From Steromphala cineraria (lineage: Eukaryota > Mollusca > Gastropoda > Trochida > Trochidae), in assembly GCA_916613615.1 (NCBI GenBank), contig OU744731.1, positions 17,826,328 to 17,890,327 of the forward strand: a stretch of 64,000 bases of DNA, in the 5' to 3' direction. The position numbers and the translations under genes were made by a program. The notes beneath the pieces are model-generated. The model had not been told where the DNA came from and did no database searches. It saw only the letters and a list, made by a program, of their open reading frames with translations. Below are positions 48,915-60,129 of the stretch, one piece after another; position 1 is the stretch's first letter; each line of letters starts with the position of its first letter.

Positions 48915-49730
48915 ACCCATCTTAAAAATATATTTTATGTTAATGATTTTTTCCAAAATTAATTTTGCTATAACATAAATGTTCATCAACAAGGACGACA
49001 TATTCAATGTGCAGTAATTAAACATGGAAGGGTCATTAAACGTTATCACCGCTGCCAAAATTAAACAAGATAACAACAAAATATTAACAAGATACCAACC
49101 ATTTTATTCACACTACTGCAAAGATGTGTTATTGTTGACGTGACCTTGCTTATTACATAACAGATCTTTTAGATATTAAGTTTAAGTACATTTTAACAAA
49201 CATTTATGTGTACTTTTACCTGGCGGATTAGATTTGGTTCAAGACACTTTTGTATGTTATGCAGTTTCTATCACATCCCCTACTGCCGTTGAAACTCGTG
49301 CTTTATGTAGATCTTGTTCACAACTCGTGTGTATACAATTCTCTTACTTATACCATGATGATTGTGCTTAATGTAGATTTGATTGGCATAGTGCTTAATG
49401 TAGATTTGATTGGCATGCAGTTTTATCAAAACCGCTTTACCATTGGAAATGGCACCTTACGTAGATCTTGTTCCAACCTTCAATGAATGCCATGCATATT
49501 CTAACATCAATGAAACTTGTGCTTAAAGTACATATACATCGCCTGTGTATGCCATGCAATATATCCAAAAGTTCCTCAGTACCATTGAGATTGCAGACAT
49601 GCAGGTTTTCCGATAGCCAATATACCATTGAAACGGACTCTATTTATTTTTCTTCTACATTCATTTATTTTCTTTCCTGATTTTATTCCAAGATATGACA
49701 TGTTGATTGATAAGATAATATTCTCTCTTC
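48915..49730. other. DNA without recognised features
   Basis: Contains a 25-bp direct duplication (GTGCTTAATGTAGATTTGAT, 49366 and 49391). No gene or RNA was seen. Confidence 0.5.
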
Positions 49731-49731
49731 C

Positions 49732-49890
49732 ATGGGAATTATCGTTAGATATCACTTTGTGTGTGCTTGGAATGTAAAGTTGAACCTCTCTTTATCCACA
49801 CGTTATGTCATATTTTCATAACGAATGGATAACAGGATTTCAAACTTATATTCAAGCATACACAAAGTGATATCTAATGATAATTCCCAT
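49732..49890. mobile_element. Fold-back MITE, 159 bp, palindromic along its whole length
   Basis: The outer arms of about 38 bp (49732-49770 and 49852-49890) share ATGGGAATTATC, AGATATCACTTTGTGT and GCTTG with two or three mismatches. The inner sequence continues the symmetry less strictly (TATCCACACGTTATG against CATAACGAATGGATA), so the whole piece can fold into one hairpin. No coding content and no certain target duplication. Confidence 0.82.
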
Positions 49891-49899
49891 TAAACGTTG

Positions 49900-50640
49900 A
49901 GGTCTTCTGGATATCAAGGTGTCCGTACGCGTTTATCAAAACAAGATTGTGTCGGTACAAATGAAACATATTCAAGGTTGGTTAGAACTATGTTTTTTAA
50001 AGGAAATAAAACAAGAAACATAATTCACGCTTTTACACATAAATAATACACACGCGTCAACTAGAAATTTAAATAGAAGCTATATAACCCATTAACTTGA
50101 ACAATTTACAAAAAAAAAAATAAAAAAATCAGTTTCTGATAAATCGATGTTTCAATTTGCCAAAACTTTTCATTTCTTCTGTTGATGTGATATTTATGAA
50201 AATGTTCTGTAACACTATTCTGAATAAAAAGATTGGCACTTGCAGAATGCTTTACAATAAGTATTTTCCAATCATGTAGCTAGAGAGAACTTCATGTTTT
50301 CAGACACATTGTTTTGTTGAATTTACTTTGCGATAATTGGATGTAATGCTAAAAACCAATACTGTAAATCAGGATGCCTAGGGGTTAAAAAAATGTGTTA
50401 TTCACTTGGACAATATTCCACTTTAGCTGTCTTCTACGCAGGTAAAAGGGTAGTATTTGCATCACCAGACGCACTTCTGCTCACTAGATGCAAATGGATC
50501 CTACTCGAGACAAGGCTGCTCGCACGATCGCCTTCATGTTTGATGAAAAAGAAACTGCGAGATAACAGGGTCATTACCGTAACATTGGGGCAGGGCAACC
50601 AAATTATTCATTTTATGTACATATTGTGCGACTAGGTATG
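49900..50640. other. DNA without recognised features
   Basis: A GC-richer stretch at 50430-50600 is open on both strands for about 40-80 codons but shows no recognisable protein family. Confidence 0.45.
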
Positions 50641-50642
50641 AT

Positions 50643-50907
50643 TAGGGCTTTCACGGGTAAATACGGGGTCAGACTCGAATCGAGCCCAAGTACCCAAAAT
50701 TTTATCCAAATAAAAGATTTTTGGATTTTTATAGCTCAACCGTCCTTACCTTACCCCCCAAATATTGAGTTGATGTTTAGCCTACATACATTTCATACAA
50801 ATAGACTGAACTAAATTAAAAAAATAACAGTGATACCTATTTTTAGAGTCCTCGACTCCAAGAATATAATTTAGGGCTCAAGTACTCGAGTACCCGTGGA
50901 AGCCCTA
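50643..50907. mobile_element. hAT-type MITE, 265 bp
   Basis: The termini TAGGGCTTTCACGGGTA and TACCCGTGGAAGCCCTA are inverted repeats with one mismatch. The flanks GGTATGAT (50635-50642) and AGAATGAT (50908-50915) match at 6 of 8 positions, consistent with an aged 8-bp target duplication. Short TIRs starting TAGGG with an 8-bp duplication point to the hAT superfamily. The interior is repetitive in ACTCGA/TCGAGT motifs and encodes nothing. Confidence 0.78.
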
Positions 50908-50919
50908 AGAATGATATGT

Positions 50920-52975
50920 TCCTTGGGGCTTCTTAATTGGATACATAAATAATAGACAAGGTTACAATACTTTACCTAAACATATTTGGAGTTCTTTAAC
51001 TAAACAAGAAATATATAATATTATTTCTTACACTATTTTGAGAAAAGAACCACATAAAACGGACACATTTAACACATGCACTAAATGTGATATACAAATG
51101 ATATGCAGGGTGTAATATAGATATTAAACCAATATCAAACTATTTCTTTGATCATAAGTACAGATGTACTCTTAGTTTCATCTGGCAATCAATCTTCATC
51201 AGTGGTCAGCTAAATGAGTGCTTAGTCGTTCTCTACTTAAACGTTGGATTTGACCTCTTTATAGAGGCCTGTGATTATTTGGTTCATTCTAAACCACGAA
51301 TTAGTAGTTGCAAAAGTGGTTATTAACTGATATTTAGAATAATCAATTCAAGTTTCCCACGTAAACCGAAAAGGAGTATGAAGAAGCAGGAGCAGAGGAA
51401 GTGTCACAATTTCTCCTTTCGTATTTGGCATGATTTGAGTGTCGACAATGATTTATAGTCTGCACCATCATACAATAATTAACGAATTGAGTTATTAATC
51501 TATTATGGGCAGTCGACTCGTTCAATGTGCTATTATACCTTAAACAAATGTAGAAATGTCACATATTTCATTGACATTTATTACATATTTTTACAGCACT
51601 GCAATATTTTGCTTTTCGTGTCAATTGAACATTAGTTTCAATTATTTTGTGGTAAAAGAGGTGAAGTTCTAATTTGAAAATCGATATCAAATACGTCTCT
51701 TTGATCTCTGAGAATACATGTTTATTCTGAATAATTGTCGTCATTTGATTTAATATTGTTTAATTAAGGGAAAACTTACAAAAGTTTGGACTGTGTTCTG
51801 ATAAACATATTTTTATAAGAATGAATAAAGACAATATTTCTCAACAAACTGTGTTATTAACAATATAAATTTACTGTAATGACCATCTATATTTGCAGAA
51901 TTAATTGTAGACTAATGGAAAAAAACGATTCTAGTTGTGTATATTAGTTTTGACCTAACTTTGGACGGTACCACTCATTGTTCTCGTATCAATCACAGGT
52001 TTAATATATTCATCAAAATGGTTTTTATTCTCGCCACACATTCATAATGTCGTCTATGTGAAGTAAAATAAAGGTATATGGGAAACATGAATTCATATTT
52101 CATTACTAGATGGATTATTTGACCAAAGATAAAAGTTTTGGCAACTACCACATGTGTCGCCAAAATTTGATTACATGACAATGCCATTTGCAGAATTGAC
52201 CAAAAAAATATAAACTAAAAGTTTAAAGGATAAAAAAGATGTCTTGTGTTTAGTGTTTCATTATGATCCCTTTACAGTTGTTCATTTGGCAATCTACATA
52301 TACATATCATATATTGTCATAAAGATCATTTATCAGTTTTCGAATCATGGTCAAAACGTTCGGAACCAAGGTTGAGGTTTACATATTTCTATTTTGAATT
52401 CCATGATATTTATTTTCAAATTAATCAGTAATTTGCCAGTTTTCATAGAGATTTGATTATAAACTAGTTTTTCGTTGACAAGAATACATTCTTTTATATT
52501 TGGTGCTCCCTGCAAACCCTGAACTGAATTGATTAATTGTTCCTATCTAAAAACGTTCTTTGAAAGAGATGTCTGTTGATAAAGCTAATTAGTGGTAAAA
52601 ATAGATATGAAAACAGATTTAAAACAACAAATGGTTTACAGAAAGAACATTCAAATCAAGGTTGAAACTATTTATTATACAGTTATATATTCTTATATGT
52701 TTTATGACTATTACAGTTGTTTGTACAGTAATTTGTTTAGTGGAATTATTTATCAAAACTTAATTTTTTATGCCGGCAGGGGAATTATATAATTTTTCCA
52801 AAAGTGAAATATTTGATTTAACTTAATTAAGTTAATTAAATGTGTGGAAATGATTAATTGACCTAATACTGCACCGGAAATAATTAGATTTATGTTGTTG
52901 ATATGACAATCACTCTATCAACAAGATCGCTAAGCATCATCAAGTCACGTTCATTTACTTATCACCGTTCTTTTG
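50920..52975. other. AT-rich DNA without genes
   Basis: An 18-bp perfect palindrome TTAACTTAATTAAGTTAA lies at 52818-52835. Otherwise no feature could be supported. Confidence 0.5.
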
Positions 52976-52979
52976 CCTT

Positions 52980-53160
52980 AATGGACCTCTAAATGAATTA
53001 TCTCTACAACGATTGACGTCATCTGTGTATTAGATTTCCTCTCACTTGTTTCTCATTCAGTCTCGAAGGATGACATAGCAGTGCCGAAAAGCCTTCAAGT
53101 GTTCTTGTAAACTGTCTTGAACTTTTTCTTAACGAATTCTATTGAAAGAAACCCCCAATG
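52980..53160. repeat. R block, copy R3, with TGACGTCA
   Basis: ATCTCTACAACGATTGACGT, TGTGTATTAGATTTCCTCTC and AAAAGCCTTCAAGTGTTC match R1 and R2. The palindrome is at 53014-53021. S3 follows about 0.5 kb later, as S1 follows R2. Confidence 0.78.
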
Positions 53161-53514
53161 TGTTTGTCATTAATCAAATGCTAGTTCTTTCAGGCTAACA
53201 GCATTTAATCAACCAATGAATCACGTCAATTCTTAATTAATATAATGAGATGTTTCAGGTATAATTCAAATGATAATCATAAATTGCAGAGCACGATATA
53301 TCCAGACTGTGACCATTTCAACTTTTCTTCCAATGATCGGTAAACTTGTAGACTAGCTACTATCCCTGGCATCACTCTTACTCCTTGTAGATATATCAAC
53401 ATGTGACACTGACAAGACCGGAGGCTGAAAACATCTTACAAAGAATGCTTCAAATTGTGAATTATAGAATATCAAAATTATTCTGTAATCAATATGCATC
53501 TTCTCCTACACGTT

Positions 53515-53795
53515 AGACTGATGAACATCCATGACTCACCGGGCGATAAAGATTAAGCGGTGGGCCCGACGGATAAATCAAGCATGAACCTACGTCAGTG
53601 AACTGACAGATATATTTACTCTATTGATTTATCCTTGGCAAATGATGGTAAACGGGACATCAACTTAATCTTGGAGCCGGTCAGAAAGCACCACAGATCA
53701 ATAACTTCCTATGATGTAATCTTCTTAAACCTCACGAAACCGTGTTATTTTGGTCCCGTCTTCTCGACGGGGTTCAGGGCATGCTGACATTCATT
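53515..53795. repeat. S block, copy S3, with nested inverted arms
   Basis: Best match is S2 (45895-46175). The inverted pairs are GATTAAG / CTTAATC (outer) and GGATAAATCA / TGATTTATCC (inner), with the loop between them more variable than the arms. Non-coding in all frames. Confidence 0.8.
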
Positions 53796-53799
53796 AAAA

Positions 53800-54250
53800 C
53801 TGTTAGATTGTTTCATATCACGAAAATAAAGGTTTTCATATCATTGTGAACTATTACGTAAAACGTAATAAATTTGATTGTAGAGGATTGCATTTATGAC
53901 AACATTTACTTAATATTTTGTTTTACATTCTTTACTACTACTACTACTAGACAAAATGTGTTACATTTATTAAATTTGTTTTGTTAATGATTTTTATTTC
54001 ATTAGTGTGTTTATAGTTTTATTTATATAAATAAATCAATATCCATCATTTTAGAATTATGATTTTAGTTTTGGCTTGTTCAGTATGCTAATGAGTTGTC
54101 GGTACATCTAAACGTCATTATATTAGTCCATAATATGCGACGTTAATATATGATTTTCTCACTTTTAGCTGTATTCTGTGACGAGCAATATCTATACATA
54201 CATATACCTCACATGTCATATTAAGTAGTTTTGAAGTCATAAATAAAATG
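53800..54250. other. AT-rich DNA without recognised features
   Basis: A short ACT trinucleotide run near 53934-53948 is the only structure seen. Confidence 0.5.
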
Positions 54251-54257
54251 AAAAATG

Positions 54258-54700
54258 TCAAGTTTCCAAATATTGGGGCAGATTGTTCAAGGCTTTTGTA
54301 GGCAAAAATTATCTCTCCAAAACCTGACGTTTAACCATGGGATCATGGAGCAGCGTCTTTATTTCCAAACGTAGATTTAGAATTGGTGTGTAAGCTTTGA
54401 TGAGGTCACATATGTAGAGAGGAGCCTGGCCGGACAAGGACTGGTACACAAGGCATAGGAGCTCCACACAGCTTGTAGGTGATGCGCTGTTCCACACGGA
54501 GCCAATCGAGACTTTGGAGCACAGGGGGGATGTGTATACATTTCTTTTTCAATGTAACAATTATTCTTTCTGAAGTATTTTGAACTCGTTGCAGTCAGTT
54601 GCTGCGTAGTTGTTCCAGATAGTAGGGAAATGCAATAGTCGTGCCACGACAAAACTAGGGTCAAAACATGTTGTTGCAGAGTGTGAGGCACTTGCGAATA
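54258..54700 (-). pseudogene. LINE ORF2 C-terminal fragment (CR1/L2-like), dead
   Basis: On the minus strand three frames together give the familiar C-terminal part of a non-LTR retrotransposon polyprotein. It begins with VLSWHDYCISLLSGTT (family pattern LSRLDYCNSLLxG) near 54650, then HIPPVLQSLDWLRVEQRITY (pattern HITPxLxSLHWLPVxxRIxYK) near 54500-54540. Then follow LLCLVYQSLSGQAPLYICDL near 54410-54460 and KALNNLPQYLE ending at 54258. At least two frameshifts and one stop separate the pieces. The endonuclease and catalytic reverse transcriptase parts are absent. Confidence 0.85.
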
Positions 54701-54709
54701 ATTTCAATA

Positions 54710-56430
54710 TTCCAGAGAACATTATGACAGGTTTTGGTGAAAGATCAGAATTTAGTTTGATATCAAGATGTTTACATATTAACATTCAGAAACGTTTTAA
54801 TGAGAATCCAATAGATTATCCACACTTTTCTGACCGACTACATTATAAATACAACCAAAACGATACACGATGTATTACAATATTCTTAATATTTACATCA
54901 GACATGTTATGCTCATTTGGGGTTGTAGAACACATATAGTACAAAGTTCAGGCAGATCTTACAGATTGTTACTCAGATCATGTACTATCAGTTTTGATCT
55001 AATGCCAGCTTATGTTGCGATCACATTACATTGCATTACATGAACATACATGTCACGTATTTCACAAAAACAAAACGTTTTTGACAAACCCGACATATAT
55101 GCCCATCAAGAAGTAAGAAAAGACCCAATACCAAAATTATATATTGGTAAGCTTTTAAAGACTTTAGGTGATCATGTACCATTTTGATGACTTGTGCCAC
55201 GAACATGTATTTGTTGAAAAAAACTTATATGAACAATATTGGCTCATAACTGTGTTAACAAAATTAAGTACTACTTGCGTCAACCAATAATATATTCAGT
55301 ACTGCGACATGATGAATTTGTAAAAGATCAAAGTGTTTTCTATAAATATCCTAAAAATTCTGGTAAAAACACGTAGGCTGTATGATAATGTTTACCAATA
55401 TCAGCTATTTCACCAAAATGGATCGCATATGTTTTTTATCAGTACATAATTGAATAGGAAAAGAAATCTTATTTTCTATATTCACCCGATGTCTCTTTTA
55501 GGGAAAGCAAGGAAGCTGTTAAACAAAAACGGAATCTGCTCTAAATAATCGATAATGGTACTAAATAAACTACATGATTCATAAGTCAAAAATAAAAAGG
55601 TTCACATAGACACATATTTCAAAGGGAGATTTTAACCATGACAAATGCTACATCTTTTAATCATCTTAAACTAATTAAAGAGCAACATTTATATAATTGG
55701 CATGTCAAGTTGTAAGTTCTCTTTAAGAGACTATTACTACGGAGCACTAGTTACAACTTGCCCTAATGACCCACTGAGTGCTGACCCAGAGATAATCGTC
55801 AATACTCTTGAAACTGGTGCTTTTGTGTAGACGCGCTTCCAGCCGCCGGTGTGTTTCATACAGTATATCTCAAAGCTCTTTTCTCTCCTTCCACTCACAC
55901 CGAATGGAAATTATATGTCCCAAGAGATAATTAATTGATCCATAATCGGGGAATTCTACTTTAATGTGACCCTTTACCATCAATACAGCAGCGTCTTTCT
56001 GTCGTTGTACTTTCAGATAAACCTTATTGATAGGCAGAAGGTTATCAACGACAAAGGTTGCTGTCGATTACAATACTCTTTTATGTCCGAGTAGTCAGAA
56101 TCGGAATATTTTCCCAGAAACAATTGCGTTATTTTAGTATGTCATTTAGTCTTACCAAGGCCATTGCCGTAGATTTTATACTCCCAACATATATATGAGT
56201 TAGTGTTTTCTTAGTTCATCAGAATAGAAAATGTAAGTGGTGACTGAAACAACCCTAAAAAATAAATGCGCATTTCGACTTAAAATTTCTACGCTTCTTC
56301 CCCAGTTTTACCAGACCCCTTCCCTATCTCTCCGGAGCTAAGAAATAAAAACATACCCCCTTCACCTACCTCCTCAACAAACCTTGGAAAGTGAAAAAAT
56401 GGCCCCAAACTTCTTGTACATGGATATACA
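54710..56430. other. DNA without recognised features
   Basis: The plus-strand frame 54610-54939 begins on the antisense of the LINE fragment and continues into unrelated DNA, so it is not accepted as a gene. Nothing else could be supported. Confidence 0.45.
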
Positions 56431-56431
56431 A

Positions 56432-56455
56432 CCCCCCCCCCCCCCCCCCCCCCCC
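56432..56455 (+). repeat. Poly-C tract, 24 bases
   Basis: Twenty-four consecutive C bases, preceded by a C-rich, T-rich stretch (56290-56420). The exact length is a likely place for sequencing or assembly error. Confidence 0.9.
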
Positions 56456-56459
56456 TTAA

Positions 56460-57965
56460 AAAGGGGTCTGCATCCCGAATTTTTAACTTCCAGAGTTTTA
56501 TTACAGGGTCCCGAAAGAGTCGTATAGTCAGTAGGAAATACATTGTTTGGTTACAAACCGCTTACAGCTGACAGCCAGTACCAAGTTTAGGTTACGTGAC
56601 AACTATCGTCAGTAGAACACGTATCGTTAGCCTGACGCCAGCGAATTGAGTTAAGCAGCGCTCAATTTACAATCGTGAGTTATTTTCAGTAATGTCAAAC
56701 GTTGAGATAAGCATCAGGTAGCATTACAACACGAAACCATTCATTTATAGTAATTATTTCCTTTCTCATATCTAGTTGCAAACATAGGGTTGTTCATGAT
56801 AGTTTTCAGGCGTTTAGAATTATTTGTGAAATGGTATGCGCCCTCTATACAAGAAAATTAGTTAAGAGTCTTAAAAGTAATTGTCTTCCAAAACAAATAA
56901 CGTTACTATTTTCGACAAAGCAAAGTAATCACATTTTGGCCCCAGGAACCATTGTTGGGTATGTTTTAGGCATCTTATAGACATTCTTCTAGTGTACATT
57001 ATTAGAAGTCATTATTGTTTCCATATAATACCAAAACGTTTTTTGCCTTTCCATTTCCTGTTAATACCAAGAGCAAAATTATATCCCAAGAGTTTATTGA
57101 TTTGACGACAGAACAAGTAAAATCAATAATAATGTCTTACTACAAGACTTCTCTCTGATGTTGAACTTGACTTTTAATAAGGCTAGCCACTGTGGGTTGA
57201 TAATGAATCGATTCCTTCCTGTTTTGATGACGCTCTGCTTTGTTTCTATTGGCCTGGTCGAAGTTGACCTGAGGAGATAACCAATATGAAATGAAATTAC
57301 GATTTTTAAAGTCTAAAATGTAGTTTGTGGCTTGTAGATCAACATGCTAAGTAGATGTTTTTTATCCGAGGAAGGGAGTTGCCTATCCAATAATTGAGAC
57401 ATGGTTGTTTTTGTTTACATGAATTTGAAACTACTTAATATATTACATTATATGAAAATAGCAAAATACAACTGGTCCTAAATGGATGCAAGACGCGTTG
57501 TCAAAGTTTAAGTCGTACTAAATTGCTCAGGGGATCATTTTGGAAAGTTGTATGTAGTCCTGCAGATGATTTTCAATAGGTTATAACAAATATATATCTA
57601 TAAAAGTTTCGATAACACTTACTATATATAAAAAACCTCTCGGTTAAATCGATTAAACCTTAAAGTGGATTTGACTGACGCCTATCAATAGCCTCTTTTT
57701 ACTGAATTTTTACACTTCTCATATCTTTTGACTACAGGGAAAAACAGTCAGTCTGTTGATTTTTCTTTACCAGGAACCTAGTGGTTTTGAACAGACAAAA
57801 AATAAAAAGTATCATACTCTGATGTATGAAATACTTATACGTCTTTATAAAACATTTACATAAAAAACGCCATAGTGGCATTTCTCTGTTCAAAGAAATA
57901 AAATTAAGCGTGCTATTGCTCCCTAAAGATAAAATAAGAATTTAAGAAACAGACAAAATATTATA
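56460..57965. other. DNA without recognised features
   Basis: No gene, RNA gene or repeat structure was seen. Confidence 0.5.
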
Positions 57966-57970
57966 TTTTA

Positions 57971-58465
57971 AACTACGCGGCAAAAGAAAGTATAGGTTCG
58001 TAAAATATTATTTTGAATAAATTAGATAAAGGGTGAACACAATATTTTCACAAAATCATTGTCTGAGGAGGATATTGGTGTAATCACATCGATGAAACGG
58101 ATGGTCATGGTACAATGACTCGCGTCAAAATGGTATACACGCCAGAGCGAGGAGACGTATCACTGTCTGCACCGATACCAAAGGTGGACATACAAGCTAC
58201 TAAAATTGTGGTTTGACATTTGAGAAATTTTACAATCAAACATATCGGTTCTGATATCGCTGAAAAGTACGACTTTTTAACCCACCATTGTTCAATGAGC
58301 GCCCACTAATCATTTGTAAGTGGTATGCATCTCATAAAGTATATGTACCTCAATACTGATCTTAACCCATTCTTTGTTATAAAACCAACAGTATACTGAT
58401 ATGATTTGGTTTGTTCTCCTTATTACTCTTCAACCCCGACCTATACTTTCTTTTGTCGTGTAGTT
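57971..58465 (+). mobile_element. Internally deleted Tc1 transposon retaining the transposase C-terminus
   Basis: TIRs of 26 bp (57971-57996 and 58440-58465, AACTACGCGGCAAAAGAAAG on the left) differ at two positions. TA flanks both sides (57969-57970, 58466-58467). On the plus strand near 58136-58200 one frame ends RARRRITVCTDTKGGHTSY followed by a stop. This is the very C-terminus of Tc1 transposases (pattern RRRVxACIxxxGGHTxY). Everything between the N-terminus and this tail is missing, so the 495-bp element is an internal deletion derivative. Its TIR core is shared with the 185-bp MITE at 4241-4425. Confidence 0.88.
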
Positions 58466-58469
58466 TATG

Positions 58470-58990
58470 AAATGTTGACCTACACATTTATGAAAGCATA
58501 TCAACGAGACCTTTTACTGAGATCAAACACTTCTTTAAGATTAAGGTCAACATTGATTACAATGTCTATATTCTCCTGTGTATGTTTCATGTAATTATCA
58601 TAGTTAATCTGTTCCTTACCATAGGCTTCTTGATCTATATATCATTAGTATGTCATCTGTGAGTTTGATCTATAAGGTTGGTACTATTTAAAAACAGTTT
58701 ATGACAAGAACCCACGTAGGTAGAACATAGAATGGACGTTTTATCGCGTACCGTGTTACTAATTAAGAGTTTACAAATTGCCATCCTTTGGGCGATGCTT
58801 TTGACTTACCGGGCGATGTGTTTGACATTTATTCTCAAAGTCGTGTAAAGGTTTTGTAATTAGATGTGGTCATGGCTTCAAATGTTAAGAGGTTAATGCC
58901 ATGCACATAAAGTATTTTAGTTTACAGTGAGTTGCTTGTCAGATAGAACCCTTATGTGACAGAAAGTGAAAATTATCTGCCTAGTGGGCC
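58470..58990. other. AT-rich DNA without recognised features
   Basis: Nothing beyond short random open frames. Confidence 0.5.
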
Positions 58991-58997
58991 TTTTAGT

Positions 58998-59311
58998 CAT
59001 TCTCTCCCAACAGAGGCAGTTCAAGACATGAAATGTTGATCGAGTCTCTGTTCTTATGAGCCGAGTTAGGCAAACATATTTAGTTGTTCAATCAGCGACG
59101 CTGCTCTAAAGTCATCATTTTGGCTACTGAAACATGATATGAACCAATCTTTCCATGCGAGAAGTATTGTCAGTTGCTCAAACAATTCAAATGTATTGTG
59201 GTGCAAATTTTTCAGCCAGCGTAAACTTCCGGAACCCATGGATTTGTTGTAATAAGAACAGAGGTAGTATTAACATTTCATGACTTTATCTGCCCCTGTG
59301 GGGAGAGAGTG
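58998..59311. mobile_element. Long-TIR MITE (Mutator-like), diverged copy M4
   Basis: 314 bp with ends CATTCTCTCCCAACAGAGGC and GCCCCTGTGGGGAGAGAGTG. Interior blocks CAATCAGCGACGCTG, CATCATTTTGGCTACTGAAAC and CTTTCCATGCGAGAAG match M2 and M3. The TIRs and the putative 9-bp flanks (CCTTTTAGT / CATTTCGTT, 5 of 9) are eroded, so this copy is older than M3. Confidence 0.85.
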
Positions 59312-59814
59312 CATTTCGTTAGCTGTCGATATATGTTTGATTTTCTATAGAAAATAAAGCTTCTTAGGAACAAATGACCATTCGATTCTCTTCACGTCAA
59401 ATACACAACAAACTAAGAATAAATTGCATGACGATTTCGTTTATTTGATAGCAATAAGTTGTATTCATTAATTTGATGAGGCTGATTAGCAATACCACAG
59501 CAATAGAAAAAAGTTACAACTCTATACAAAATTGTTTCGCCATTAAAATTGAATGTTTTTTTAAAATCTTGGAAAATTTGTGTTCCTGAAAACGTTTCTT
59601 TCTGATTTATTTTGCCTTTTTAAAAAATAAAACGTATCTTAAAAACCTGTAGTATTTGCACGAACTATAGTTTGGCTTTAAACGTGAGTTAATACCATAT
59701 ACAATGTTTGTAATATGTGACCCCAACGACACACCGAGTCAAACCTTAAATTCATTGTTATTGATTTTATTCCAAAAAACATTACATCGGAATGAAGATA
59801 TATAGTATTACGAT

Positions 59815-60111
59815 TTACATGTCTCCTTTATCGAGGCGCATGTGACTTTGATGGAAACAGATATTGTTTACTGAAATAAATTGAAAACGATTGAATTTTG
59901 AATCTGCATTCCATGTATGAGAGAGAAAGGAAATGATGTTCTGAATTTTATTATAATCATTACAAAAAACAAATGCGGTACCAGATTTTCTACACTCTTC
60001 CAGGCTTTTTTGAATTGAAGATACGCTACCAGGACATCGACACTCCTTTTTCAAACTGTAAATACAGTTAATTCTACACGTTTTGTTCAACCTACCACAA
60101 TCTCTTCGCAA
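59815..60111 (-). CDS. Cysteine-rich open frame, possible terminal exon; product unknown
   Basis: The minus-strand frame is open for about 99 codons and ends at a TAA (59817-59815). It contains at least seven cysteines clustered in the first half (segments RRDCGRLNKTCRINCIY and KKECRCPGS), which would suit a secreted disulphide-bonded peptide. An AATAAA signal (59772-59767 on the minus strand) lies about 45 nt beyond the stop. There is no ATG at the beginning of the frame. An exon would need the weak acceptor ATTAAAG|CGG near 60125. No domain is recognised. AT-rich DNA yields AATAAA often, so this is only a candidate. Confidence 0.25.
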   Translation of the reverse strand: MRRDCGRLNKTCRINCIYSLKKECRCPGSVSSIQKSLEECRKSGTAFVFCNDYNKIQNIISFLSHTWNADSKFNRFQFISVNNICFHQSHMRLDKGDM

Positions 60112-60129
60112 ATCAATACCGCTTTAATA

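Noticed and set aside
54610..54939. 109-codon open frame, plus strand
   Set aside because: Its first third is the antisense of the LINE fragment on the minus strand, and the rest resembles nothing.
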